Made by a program: the position numbers and the translations under genes
Notes under the pieces: generated by a model
The model's database searches: none
The model's input: only the letters and a program-made list of their open reading frames with translations
Told to the model about the DNA's origin: nothing
Shown: positions 52,344 to 63,844 of the stretch, in pieces
Layout: each line of letters starts with the position of its first letter
Position numbering within the stretch: the first letter of the stretch is position 1
Assembly: GCF_003515065.1 (NCBI RefSeq)
Contig: NZ_QXGH01000029.1
Location: forward strand, 1-64,000
Direction of reading: 5' to 3'
DNA length: 64,000 nucleotides
DNA from: Nocardioides immobilis
GTDB lineage: Bacteria > Actinomycetota > Actinomycetes > Propionibacteriales > Nocardioidaceae

Positions 52344-53657
52344 ATGAGGGATTTCAAGCACGCCTCGATCGTCGAAGGGGTGCGCTTCACCGCTCAGGTG
52401 GGCGTCCCGAACGTGGTCCAGGGCCTGTTCCGGAAGCGCGAGGCAGTGGTCAGCGCGATCGACAAGCTGCCCGCCGACCACCTCGCGTACCGGCTGGTCG
52501 AGGGCCTCGCCCGCAAGTACGGCCCGGACCCGTTCTGGGTGCGGGTCGGCGCCGAGGAGACGCTGCTCGTCACGCACCCCGACGACATCCGCGTGGTCCT
52601 TGGTGGCTCGCCGTCGCCGTTCGCGTCCGACCCGGACGCCAAGCGCAAGGGCATGAGCGCGTTCCAGCCGGACGCCCTCACGATCTCGCGGGGCGACCTG
52701 TGGGCCGACCGCCGGGCGTTCGCCGAGGCCGTCCTCGACACCGGCCGGACGATCCACCGGCTGGCCGAGGGCTTCGCCGCGGCCACCGTCGCCGAGGCCG
52801 ACGCGCTGCTCGCGCTCGGCCGGCCGCTGAAGTTCGAGGACGTCAACCTCGCGTTCCAGCGGCTCACCCGGGTCGTCGTGCTCGGCGCGGCCGCCGCCGA
52901 CGACACCGCGCTGACCGAGCAGCTGGGGTCGCTGATGGCGGCCGGCAACAAGATGCCCGGAAAGCCGGCCGAGGGGTACGACGACTTCCACACCCACCTC
53001 GCCGAGTACGTCGCCACGCCCGATCCCGCCGCTCTCACCGGCCTGATCGCGTCCGCTCCGCAGAGCGACGACACCGATGTACCGGGCCAGCTCATCCACT
53101 GGCTGTTCGCCATGGGCGACACGCTCCCGAGCAACCTGATGCGCGCCCTCGCCGTACTCGCCACGCACCCGCTGGTGCTCGACGACGCCCGGGCCGAGGT
53201 GGGCCGCAAGGACCTGACCGTGGTCGAGGACGTCGCCGACGCGTCGTACCTCGCCGGCTGCATCCTCGAGGCGATGCGGCTGTGGCCCACGACCGCCCTC
53301 TTCGGGCGGGTCCAGGTCGAGGACCACCGGTGGGTCAACGGCCAGAAGACACCGGCCGGCACCCAGGTGCTGATCCACAACCTCTTCAACCACCGCAACC
53401 GGGACCGGGTGCCGTTCGCCGACCGGTTCGCCCCCGAGGAGTGGGTCACCGGCACCGCCGGCGACGACTGGCGGTTCAACTTCTTCAGCCACGGCCCGCA
53501 AGGCTGTCCGGGCGCCGGGCTGTCGATCTTCCTCGGCCAGGCGTTCCTGGGACGACTGATCACCGCCGGCAACCCCAAGCTCGTCAGCGGGCCGCGGCTC
53601 AAGGGCGACCGGCTGCCGTACGGCCTCGACATCTACGGCCTCGAGATCCGGGTCTAG
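52344..53657 (+). CDS. Cytochrome P450, partner of the haem dioxygenase
   Basis: 437 residues. Haem-thiolate Cys388 in FFSHGPQGCPGAG, K-helix LEAMRLWP (ExxR), and I-helix FAMGDTLPSN with the acid-Thr pair. No membrane anchor. The intact Thr suggests ordinary oxygen activation, though a peroxide-rearranging role (diol, allene-oxide or hydroperoxide isomerase) would also fit its position directly after a dioxygenase. No ferredoxin or reductase gene is nearby, consistent with a redox-partner-free reaction on a hydroperoxide. Confidence 0.9.
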   Translation: MRDFKHASIVEGVRFTAQVGVPNVVQGLFRKREAVVSAIDKLPADHLAYRLVEGLARKYGPDPFWVRVGAEETLLVTHPDDIRVVLGGSPSPFASDPDAKRKGMSAFQPDALTISRGDLWADRRAFAEAVLDTGRTIHRLAEGFAAATVAEADALLALGRPLKFEDVNLAFQRLTRVVVLGAAAADDTALTEQLGSLMAAGNKMPGKPAEGYDDFHTHLAEYVATPDPAALTGLIASAPQSDDTDVPGQLIHWLFAMGDTLPSNLMRALAVLATHPLVLDDARAEVGRKDLTVVEDVADASYLAGCILEAMRLWPTTALFGRVQVEDHRWVNGQKTPAGTQVLIHNLFNHRNRDRVPFADRFAPEEWVTGTAGDDWRFNFFSHGPQGCPGAGLSIFLGQAFLGRLITAGNPKLVSGPRLKGDRLPYGLDIYGLEIRV

Positions 53658-53789
53658 CCACCGTCCGCCGAGCCGACGCCTGCCGAGCAGGTCAGGCCGA
53701 GCCCACCTTTCGTCCACAGGCCAGCTTGACGAACCGCCTGTCCACAGGCGGGTTCTGAGCGTTTCGATGTGTCGGTGGTCGGGTGTTGA

Positions 53790-55217
53790 ATGTTCAGTAT
53801 GGATCTCGGGACCGCACCCCTCTTCGACCTCTCCGCCGCGGTGGCGGACGTGGCCGTCGGGAGTGCTGCGGTCTCGCGTTCGCGGGAGCTGCTGGCCGAG
53901 ATCCGTGACCATCGAGCAGTCGTTGCTGAGCGTGAGGTCGCGACCGTGCGGGCGGTGGCCGAGTGGGCGGGCGAGCACGTCGTGGCCGACAAGGGCGACG
54001 CTTCGACGGTCACCGAGCGGGGTCTGGACACCGGGCTCCCGGTCGCCGGCCCCGGTGCCCCGTTGATCAGTGACTTCGCGGTGATGGAGCTCTCCGCGCT
54101 GCTGGGCCGGTCCCTGGACTCCGGCCGCTCCTACGTCGGTCAGGTGGTGGAGCTGGCCTACCGGCTCCCCCAGACCTGGGCCCGGGTCCTCGAGGGCCGG
54201 GTTCCGGTGTGGAAGGCACTGCGGATCGCGGAGTCCACCCGCACCCTCCCGGCCGATGCCGCGGGGTTCGTGGACCGGCAGCTCGCGCCCATCGCCCACG
54301 GGGTCTCCTGGGCGCAGATCGACCGGCTGGTCGAGGAGGCCCTGGTCAGCTACGACCCGGCCGCGGCGGAGGAGAAGCGCACGGCGGCCCAGGAGACCCG
54401 GCACGTCGACATCGATCTCGACCGGGTCGGGTTCGACGGCACCGCGGAGGTCACCGCCACCCTCGACATCGCCGACGCCCTCGACCTCGAGACCGCGGTC
54501 GCCCGCCGCGCGAAGCTGCTCGGCCAGCTCGGCTGCGAGGACTCCCTCGACGTCCGCCGCGCGACCGCGCTCGGGGAGATCGCCCGCCACGACCTCGCCC
54601 TCGACCTCCAGGTCGTCGACCCCGACACCGGGGAGATCACCCGCACCGTCCCCGGCCGCAGGGTCGAGCTGATCGTCCACCTCAACGACGCCAGCGGCCA
54701 CACGGCCGATGGCGCGGTCGGCCGGTTCGCCAACACCCGCACCCCGATCTCACCGGAGCAGGTCAAGGAATGGATGGGCACCCCGGGCACCAGCGTGCTG
54801 GTGCGGCCGGTGATCGACCTCAACGGCCACCAGCCGGTCGACTCCTACGAGATCCCCGACCGGATCCGCCGCCAGGTCACCCTGGCCGACCACCACTGCA
54901 CCTACCCCTACTGCACCAGGCCAGCCGAACGCTGCGACCTCGACCACAACGTCCCCCACACCCAGGGCGGACCAACGTGTCGGTGCAACCTCGACCCGAA
55001 GTGCCGAGGCCACCACCGGTACAAGACCTCAGGACTCGCGACCTGCCGGACCCTCTCACCCGGCACCTACCTGTGGACCCTGCCCAGCGGGCTGTACCTG
55101 GTCGACCCCACCGGCACCTACGACCTCACCCCCCGACCCGGCACCACCCAGCCGACCGAACCGCCGGCCGACCCGGTCCAGCCGACCGAGCCGCCGGCCG
55201 ACCCACCCGACGAGTAG
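53790..55217 (+). CDS. DUF222 protein with C-terminal HNH endonuclease domain
   Basis: 475 residues. The DUF222 region covers about 30-290. HNH motif: CTYPYCTRPAERCDLDHNVP, then CNLDPKCRGHHRYKT, a Cys-rich zinc site. The tail repeats PTEPPAD. This family (related to mycobacterial 13E12 repeat genes) occurs in many copies in actinobacteria and may spread as selfish or anti-phage nucleases; its role is unproven. ATG 53790 was chosen; ATG 53799 is an alternative. Confidence 0.88.
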   Translation: MFSMDLGTAPLFDLSAAVADVAVGSAAVSRSRELLAEIRDHRAVVAEREVATVRAVAEWAGEHVVADKGDASTVTERGLDTGLPVAGPGAPLISDFAVMELSALLGRSLDSGRSYVGQVVELAYRLPQTWARVLEGRVPVWKALRIAESTRTLPADAAGFVDRQLAPIAHGVSWAQIDRLVEEALVSYDPAAAEEKRTAAQETRHVDIDLDRVGFDGTAEVTATLDIADALDLETAVARRAKLLGQLGCEDSLDVRRATALGEIARHDLALDLQVVDPDTGEITRTVPGRRVELIVHLNDASGHTADGAVGRFANTRTPISPEQVKEWMGTPGTSVLVRPVIDLNGHQPVDSYEIPDRIRRQVTLADHHCTYPYCTRPAERCDLDHNVPHTQGGPTCRCNLDPKCRGHHRYKTSGLATCRTLSPGTYLWTLPSGLYLVDPTGTYDLTPRPGTTQPTEPPADPVQPTEPPADPPDE

Positions 55218-55411
55218 CCACCGAGCCCCGACACCCCGCCACCTGGTTCCACCGGCGGGGATATCGGCATGCTCGGGCCGCCACCCCAGCGAGCACCCCA
55301 GGCCTCGCCGCGCCCTCCCCGGCGCGCGACCAAGTGCCGCAACCAACGACGACGGCGACCACGCCTCCCTCGAAAGCTCAACGGCCCGGCCCGGGCGGCC
55401 ACCCGCCGCCG

Positions 55412-57514
55412 CTACGGAGCCGCACACTCCGGCGGCACGGCAAACGACTCGGTGGCCGTGATGTTCGGACCACGGACCCGGCTGGTGGCGCCGACGCCGA
55501 CGCCGTACTTGGCGAAGGAGCGCCAGACCATGCAGGCCCGGGCGTCGTTGCCAGAGGCCGTGAGGCCCATCAGGATGCCGTCCCGCATCTGCTCGAAGTT
55601 CGGGCCGGCCGGCGTGAAGTTCATGCCGCCGACGAGGTCGGCCAGGATGTCGTCCTGCCCCAGCGAAGCGGCCTTGTACGCCTTCCAGAGGTCCCACCCG
55701 ATGGCGCCGTACAGCTCGCCGTCGTCGTGGACCTCGGTGCCGGTGACGTCGGCGTACGTGTTCGGATAGCCCTCGTAGGAGAAGCGACGGATGCCGCCGG
55801 CATCGCTGAACGGGTACTCCGCGACGACCGGGTCGTCGCCCGTGATCACCGAGAGCACGTCGGCCATGCCCTCACCGATGGCACCGGACATCGGTCCGCT
55901 CATCGAGCCGATCATGCGCCAGGTCAGGCCGTGTCCGTACTCGTGCCAGATGATGTCGGAGTCGAGGTCGCCGTCCTTGAACGGCGGAGGAGTCGGCGAC
56001 AGTCGCAGGGTCGTGGCTGCGGGCGCGCCGGCGCGGAGCACCGCGCCGTCGTCCTGGCTGACCATCAGCGACGGGATCTTGATGCGACCGCCCTTGCCGC
56101 CGCCCATGGGTACGGCGGGACCGGGCACGTTGTTGACGACCAGCATTGCCGAGCCGCCGGCACGCTGCACGTTGACGGCCTTGACCGAGAAGTTGCAGGT
56201 GCCGCGGTCGACCAGGACCACGGTGCCGGCCGCGACGGCTGGCAGCGCCTCGCAGCCGTCGGACCCAGTGCCGACGCCGTCGTCGGCCACTGCCAGTGGT
56301 CCGGTCACGCCGGTCGTGTCGAGCTGCGCACCGAACGACGCGGGCGCGCCCGAGTAGGTCACGCCGTTCTGGATGACGTCGTAGCCACCCGGCGGCGTCC
56401 ACAGGTACATCTGCATCCGGCCGGGCTGGCCGTCCGGCGGCGTCGCGAAGTTGGCGTTGTCGGTGCCACCGCCGTCCTGGGCCTGCGCCTCGACGGCGTC
56501 GCCGCCAGTGCCCCCGTTGCCGAAGGTGTCGTTCTGGAAGTTTCCGGCCGCCTCGGTGAAGCCGGCGCGGTACAGCGTGTCGTGGATCAGGTTGTTGAAG
56601 TAGAAGAGGTTCTGCACCGCGACGTCCGGGTTGTCGCCGGCCGTGGGCTGCGTCGTCGCGTCGAACGCCGTGTCGAAGACGCCGTCCGCCTCGACCTCGT
56701 CGTTCGGGTCGGGCGCGTCGTCGTTGTCGGCGTCGATGTAGGCGTGGGCGTTGTTGCCGCTGATGTGGTTGCTCCACTGGTCACCGACGAGCCAACCGTC
56801 CGGTGACGCGGCCGGGTCGGCCGGGTCGGTCACCACGGTCTGCGGGGTCTCGTCCGGGTGCTCCGGGAAGACGTTGTAACCCTCGGACGAGGTGCGGGAC
56901 TCGCTGCGGACCACGGAGCCGTTGCCGGCCACCACGGTCTCGAAGAGCTGGTTGTCGGCGTCCCACGTGAGCACGACGTAGCCCTCGGAGAGGCGCCCGT
57001 CGCTCATCGGCAGGGCGACCTTCTCGACGGACGGTGCCTGCAGCCAGCGCGGCGACCCACCCGGATAGAGCGACCGTACGGCGGCACGCAGCGCGTCGCC
57101 CTCGCTGGCGGATGCCGCACGGGGGTCCGTCGCCCGGACCGTGTTCTCGACCAGGCTGACCAGCCGGCCCCTGGCGTCGAACGCCGCCTTGGCGTCGCTG
57201 CCCGCGACGCGCAGCCCCGCGACGTACTGCTCCATCCGGAGGTAGGTGACCCCGCGGACGGTCCAGGCGCGGGAGGTCGGACGGAGGGTGTCGCCGGCCC
57301 CGCTGTCGAGGTACTGCTTGACCGCCCGGCTCGGCGGCAGTCCGGCCCGTCCGAGGGCCTTGCCGTCGGCCCAGTGGACGCGATGCCGGGCGTCGACGGG
57401 CCTGGGGGCGGTCTGCCCCTCAGCCGTCGGGGTGACGGCGAGGACGGTGGCGGCGAGGACGGCCGCAGCCAGTCCGGCGAGGCGAGAGCGCGTGGGGATG
57501 AGGTGGGTGCGCAT
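55412..57514 (-). CDS. Secreted M36 (fungalysin-like) metallopeptidase with PA insert
   Basis: 700 residues. Signal peptide about 1-34, an FTP-type propeptide to about 230, then the catalytic domain with zinc motif HEYGH (His524, His528) and downstream EGMADV. A PA-like insert (VLVDRGTCNFSVKAVNVQRA) lies before the active site. Asp-rich segments (DADNDDAPDPNDEVEADG) may bind calcium. Extracellular protein degradation is likely. ATG 57514 has SD GAGGAG at good spacing; 57538 is less likely. Confidence 0.9.
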   Translation of the reverse strand: MRTHLIPTRSRLAGLAAAVLAATVLAVTPTAEGQTAPRPVDARHRVHWADGKALGRAGLPPSRAVKQYLDSGAGDTLRPTSRAWTVRGVTYLRMEQYVAGLRVAGSDAKAAFDARGRLVSLVENTVRATDPRAASASEGDALRAAVRSLYPGGSPRWLQAPSVEKVALPMSDGRLSEGYVVLTWDADNQLFETVVAGNGSVVRSESRTSSEGYNVFPEHPDETPQTVVTDPADPAASPDGWLVGDQWSNHISGNNAHAYIDADNDDAPDPNDEVEADGVFDTAFDATTQPTAGDNPDVAVQNLFYFNNLIHDTLYRAGFTEAAGNFQNDTFGNGGTGGDAVEAQAQDGGGTDNANFATPPDGQPGRMQMYLWTPPGGYDVIQNGVTYSGAPASFGAQLDTTGVTGPLAVADDGVGTGSDGCEALPAVAAGTVVLVDRGTCNFSVKAVNVQRAGGSAMLVVNNVPGPAVPMGGGKGGRIKIPSLMVSQDDGAVLRAGAPAATTLRLSPTPPPFKDGDLDSDIIWHEYGHGLTWRMIGSMSGPMSGAIGEGMADVLSVITGDDPVVAEYPFSDAGGIRRFSYEGYPNTYADVTGTEVHDDGELYGAIGWDLWKAYKAASLGQDDILADLVGGMNFTPAGPNFEQMRDGILMGLTASGNDARACMVWRSFAKYGVGVGATSRVRGPNITATESFAVPPECAAP

Positions 57515-57676
57515 GGGAGCTCCTCGGGGACGAACCAACGACTCACGTTAGACCCGCAGTTCGCGTCTGCACCACGGTTTGCAGGGGCCAGCTTCGGGGG
57601 CGGTCGCCCGCCGTACCGGCAGCAACCTGCACAGGATCTTCACGAGTCGTCCGGCCTTCCCGACCAGCCGCGCTCC

Positions 57677-57682
57677 TACGCT
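57677..57682 (+). promoter_or_regulatory. TACGCT -10 box of the response-regulator gene
   Basis: TACGCT ends 7 bases before ATG 57690. The apparent SD AGGAG is a single base from the ATG and is locked in an inverted repeat (GCTCCT 57672-57677, AGGAGC 57684-57689), so a leaderless start is more likely. The same TACGCT-N7-ATG layout precedes the histidine kinase at 21160. Confidence 0.5.
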
Positions 57683-57689
57683 CAGGAGC

Positions 57690-58394
57690 ATGACCGACCA
57701 GCCCCGCCGGATCCTCGTCGTCGAGGACGAGCCCGTGATCAACGGGGCTGTCACCGACCGCCTGACGGCGGAGGGGTACGACGTCGCGCAGGCGTACGAC
57801 GGACCCGCCGCCGTGCAGGCCTTCGCCGAGCACGAGCCGGACCTCGTCGTACTCGACGTGATGCTGCCCGGGTTCGACGGGCACGAGGTGTGCCGCCGGA
57901 TCCAGGCGGTGCGGCCGGTGCCGGTGCTGATGCTCACCGCCCGCGACGACGAGACCGACATCCTCGTCGGGCTGGGCGTCGGCGCGGACGACTACGTGAC
58001 CAAGCCGTTCCGGATGCGGGAGCTGGTGGCCCGGGTCGCGGCCCTGCTGCGCCGGGTCGACCGTGCCGCCGAGCTCGCACTGGCGGCGGGTCCCGCTGGC
58101 AGCACGGTCCTGGGCGATCTCCGGATCGACGCGGGAGCCCGCCGGGTCTGGGTCGGCACCGACGAGGTGCACCTGACGCCGACGGAGTTCGACCTGCTGA
58201 TCTGCCTGGCCGGCGAGCCCGGCACCGTCCTGACCCGCGACCGGCTGCTGGCCGAGGTGTGGGGCTGGCCCGGCGCCTCCGGCACCCGCACGGTCGACAG
58301 CCACATCAAGGCGCTGCGCGCCAAGATCGGGGCCGACCGGGTGCGCACCGTGCACGGCGTCGGCTACGCGCTCGAGACCGGCGCCCGACCGTGA
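57690..58394 (+). CDS. OmpR-family response regulator
   Basis: 234 residues. Receiver domain with Asp56 (VVLDVMLPGFDGHE) and Lys in YVTKPFRMRE. The winged-helix domain covers about 135-232 (LTPTEFDLLICLAGEPGTVL, SHIKALRAKIG). ATG 57690 follows a TACGCT box. Its TGA overlaps the kinase GTG. Partner of the fused histidine kinase; target genes unknown. Confidence 0.94.
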   Translation: MTDQPRRILVVEDEPVINGAVTDRLTAEGYDVAQAYDGPAAVQAFAEHEPDLVVLDVMLPGFDGHEVCRRIQAVRPVPVLMLTARDDETDILVGLGVGADDYVTKPFRMRELVARVAALLRRVDRAAELALAAGPAGSTVLGDLRIDAGARRVWVGTDEVHLTPTEFDLLICLAGEPGTVLTRDRLLAEVWGWPGASGTRTVDSHIKALRAKIGADRVRTVHGVGYALETGARP

Positions 58395-60964
58395 GCGTCC
58401 GCGTCCTCGACCCGGTCCGCTCGGTCAAGGTCAAGCTCGGCCTCCTCGTCGCCGCCAGCGTGCTCGTCGCAGTCGTCGTCGCGACGATCGGAGAGGCCGG
58501 GGGAGTGCCGGTCTGGCTCAGCATCCCGGTCACCGTCGCGCTCGCGCTCGCGGTCACCCAGCTGCTCGCGGTCGGCATGACCTCGCCACTGCGCGAGATG
58601 ACGACCGCCGCACGGCGGATGGCCGCCGGCGACCACGACGTCCGGGTGACGGCGACCTCGCGCGACGAGGTGGGCGAGCTCGCCGACGCGTTCAACCGGA
58701 TGGCCGAGGAGCTCGCCGCGGTCGACCGGCAGCGCCGTGAGCTGGTCGCCAACGTGAGCCACGAGCTCCGTACGCCCATCACCGCCCTCAACGCGGTCCT
58801 CGAGAACCTCGCCGACGGCGTCGCCGACCCCGACCCGGCCACCCTCCGCGCCGCGCTCGACCAGGGTGAGCGGATGGCCGGTCTGGTCGGCGACCTGCTC
58901 GACCTCTCCCGGGTCGACGCCGGCAAGGCGCCATTGGCGCGCGAGACGGTCGACGTACGGCGGCTGCTCGACGCCGCCGTCGCCGAGTCGCGCGTGGGCG
59001 GCCGGGACGTGACGTACGACGTCCGCGTCGACCCGCCCGACCTGTCGGCCGAGGGCGACCCGGCCCGGCTGCGCCAGCTCGTCGCCAACCTGCTCGACAA
59101 CGCGTCCCGGCACAGCCCGCCGGGCGGCGTCGTCTCCGTCAGCGCGCGCGCCGACTCGGGCCGCTGGCTGCTCGAGGTCTCCGACCAAGGGCCGGGGGTC
59201 GCGCCCGAGCACCGGGATCGCGCGTTCGAGCGGTTCGGCACCCTCAGCGAGGTCAGTGCCGAGAGCGGCGGCGGGGGTACCGGGCTCGGCCTCGCGATCG
59301 CCCGCTGGGTCACCGACCTGCACGGCGGGTCGATCGGCTTCGTGGACCCCGGACCGGGCGGCTCCGGTGCCCGGGTCCGCGCGGATCTCCCGCTCGTCCC
59401 TGCACCGTCCCGCCCGCCCCACGTCCCGCAGACCCGAGAGGAACCTCCCGTGACCCAGCCCACCGCACCGGTCGCCGTACGTCCCGCGCCACCGGCCGGT
59501 GCGTCGATCACCGACGCGACGTTCGGCGACTTCTGGCCCGAGCGGGCACTTCCCGGCAACGTCCGGGTGCTCCTCGGCGCACTCGGCGTCGGGGTGCTGG
59601 CCGGGATCGTGCTTCCCTTCCGCGACCTCGGGCTCGGTGTGTTCGTCGTCCTGCTGGCCGCGGGCGGGCTGGTGATGGCGGCGAGCCGGCACCGGCGCGA
59701 CCCGTTCACCCTGACCTGCGCCGCGCTGTGCCTGGCCCTCGCCTCAGTCGTGGTGATCCGGGACGCGGAGTGGATCGCCGTCCTCTGCCTGCTGGCCGGC
59801 GGCGGGCTCTGCGCGGTCGGGCTGGTCCGCGGCCGCACCGTGCCGGCGTTCGTCGTGTCCGTGATCGCCTGGCCGCTGGCCGGCCTGCGTGGCCTGCCCT
59901 GGCTGGGGCGCACGATCCGCATCCTCACCGGCCTCGGCAGCGGGGCGGCCCTGCTGCGCACGGTGCTGCTCTCGGCGATCGGGCTCGCTGTCTTCGCCCT
60001 GCTGTTCGCGTCCGCCGACGCGCTGTTCGCCGAGTGGGTCGGGGCGGTGGTGCCCGACGTCGGTTCGGAGGACTTCGCGCTGCGCGTGTTCGTCGCGTTC
60101 TTCGTCGGAGGGGTCGTGCTGGCCGGCGGCTACCTCGCCCTCAACCCGCCGACGACGGACCGCGGTGTCCGCCAGCAGCGTCCGGTCGCCCACCGGTTCG
60201 AGTGGCTCGCGCCGGTGCTCGTCGTCGACGCCGTCTTCGTCCTCTTCCTGGTGGCGCAGGCGGCAGTCATCTTCGGCGGCCACGCCTACCTCGAGCGGAC
60301 GACCGGCCTGACCTACGCGGAGTACGTCCACCAAGGCTTCGGCCAGCTCACGGTCGCCACCGCGCTGACCCTGCTGGTGACCTGGGCAGCCAGCCGCAAG
60401 GCACCCCGCGAGACGCCGGCCGACCGCGCCTGGATCCGCGGTTCGCTCGGCCCGCTGTGCGCCGCCACCCTCGTCGTCGTCGCCTCCGCCCTCTACCGGA
60501 TGAGCGTCTACCAGGACGCCTACGGCTTCACCCGGCTCCGGCTGCTGGTCGACGTGTTCGAGGGCTGGCTGGGCCTGCTGGTGCTCGCCACGATGGCCGG
60601 GGGGCTCTCGCTGCGGGCCGCCTGGCTGCCGCGGTTCGGGCTGCTGACGGGCGTGGTGGCGCTGCTCGGCCTGGCCGCGATCAACCCCGACGCGTGGATC
60701 GCCCGGCACAACATCGAGCGGTACGACGACACCGGCAAGATCGACTGGGACTACCTCGCCGGTCTCTCCGACGACGCGCTCCCGGTGCTGACCGACCTGC
60801 CCGACGACCTCGAGGAGTGCGCGATCGACCTCGGCGCCCGCGCCGAGCACGGCGAGGACGACTGGCTCGAGTGGAACCTCGGCCGCGCCCGCGCCGCCGA
60901 CTTCGCCGACGAGCACGAGCGGACGTGGCAGCAACGCACGGACTGTCCCGGGCAGACCTCGTAG
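58391..60964 (+). CDS. Sensor histidine kinase fused in frame to a DUF4173-like membrane domain
   Basis: 857 residues with no stop between the parts. N part: two membrane segments (about 11-60), HAMP, phospho-acceptor His124 (NVSHELRTPIT), ATPase boxes NLLDNASRHSP, DQGPGVAP and GTGLGLAIARW to about residue 335. A Pro-rich linker (VPAPSRPPHVPQTREEPP) joins a C part of about 500 residues with around ten hydrophobic helices and the DUF4173-like signature NIERYDDTGKIDWDYLAGL. The start GTG 58391 overlaps the regulator stop. A second start inside is possible at 59450. Confidence 0.85.
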   Translation: MSVRVLDPVRSVKVKLGLLVAASVLVAVVVATIGEAGGVPVWLSIPVTVALALAVTQLLAVGMTSPLREMTTAARRMAAGDHDVRVTATSRDEVGELADAFNRMAEELAAVDRQRRELVANVSHELRTPITALNAVLENLADGVADPDPATLRAALDQGERMAGLVGDLLDLSRVDAGKAPLARETVDVRRLLDAAVAESRVGGRDVTYDVRVDPPDLSAEGDPARLRQLVANLLDNASRHSPPGGVVSVSARADSGRWLLEVSDQGPGVAPEHRDRAFERFGTLSEVSAESGGGGTGLGLAIARWVTDLHGGSIGFVDPGPGGSGARVRADLPLVPAPSRPPHVPQTREEPPVTQPTAPVAVRPAPPAGASITDATFGDFWPERALPGNVRVLLGALGVGVLAGIVLPFRDLGLGVFVVLLAAGGLVMAASRHRRDPFTLTCAALCLALASVVVIRDAEWIAVLCLLAGGGLCAVGLVRGRTVPAFVVSVIAWPLAGLRGLPWLGRTIRILTGLGSGAALLRTVLLSAIGLAVFALLFASADALFAEWVGAVVPDVGSEDFALRVFVAFFVGGVVLAGGYLALNPPTTDRGVRQQRPVAHRFEWLAPVLVVDAVFVLFLVAQAAVIFGGHAYLERTTGLTYAEYVHQGFGQLTVATALTLLVTWAASRKAPRETPADRAWIRGSLGPLCAATLVVVASALYRMSVYQDAYGFTRLRLLVDVFEGWLGLLVLATMAGGLSLRAAWLPRFGLLTGVVALLGLAAINPDAWIARHNIERYDDTGKIDWDYLAGLSDDALPVLTDLPDDLEECAIDLGARAEHGEDDWLEWNLGRARAADFADEHERTWQQRTDCPGQTS
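59435..59452 (+). promoter_or_regulatory. Internal in-frame SD and GTG start for the DUF4173-like part
   Basis: GAGAGGAA precedes GTG 59450, 353 codons after the fusion start and in the same frame. Initiation here would give a separate 504-residue membrane protein as well as the fusion. This is where two genes would normally be divided. Confidence 0.5.
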
Positions 60965-60967
60965 TGG

Positions 60968-61062
60968 TGCAGGGATCCCCGGTCGACCGGGGATTCGTGC
61001 GCTTGTCAGGCAATGCAACGCCCGACAAGTGCAAGTTTCCCCGGTCGGCCGGGGATTCCTGC
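60968..61062. repeat. Nested-palindrome repeat, copy 2
   Basis: Same architecture as 47446-47539: outer arms TGCAGGGATCCCC and GGGGATTCCTGCC, small palindromes CCCCGGTCGACCGGGG and CCCCGGTCGGCCGGGG, inner arms GCTTGTCAGG and CCCGACAAGTGC, loop with AATGCAAC. Arm bases differ from copy 1 but mostly still pair. It starts 3 bases after the kinase-fusion stop and ends 11 bases before the furA -35. Confidence 0.85.
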
Positions 61063-61072
61063 CGTCGATAAA

Positions 61073-63789
<2,717 letters not shown>

Positions 63790-63811
63790 TCGAACTGGGC
63801 ATGTCGCCCCC

Positions 63812-63844
63812 GTCGACCCGCCGCCGGCCCGGCGGCGGGTCGAC
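63812..63844 (+). terminator. Strong hairpin terminator after katG
   Basis: A perfect 14-bp stem (GTCGACCCGCCGCC 63812-63825, complement 63831-63844) closes a 5-base loop GGCCC, 23 bases after the katG stop. No T run follows, which is usual in high-GC actinobacteria. The remaining 156 bases to the window end hold no gene I can support. Confidence 0.75.

Noticed and set aside
53658-53789. Possible mobile-element boundary before the DUF222-HNH gene
   Set aside because: The gap has short CCACAGGC/GTCCACAG similarities but no terminal inverted repeats, target duplication or transposase.
55152-55214. Short direct repeats in the DUF222-HNH gene tail, considered as a CRISPR-like array
   Set aside because: The units are contiguous in-frame PTEPPAD codons without spacers. 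They are a protein repeat, not an array.
56858-58390. An upstream extension of the kinase-DUF4173 frame, 1368 codons in all
   Set aside because: The extension overlaps the M36 protease antisense and the response regulator in a different frame, with no domain content. The real start is GTG 58391, coupled to the regulator stop.
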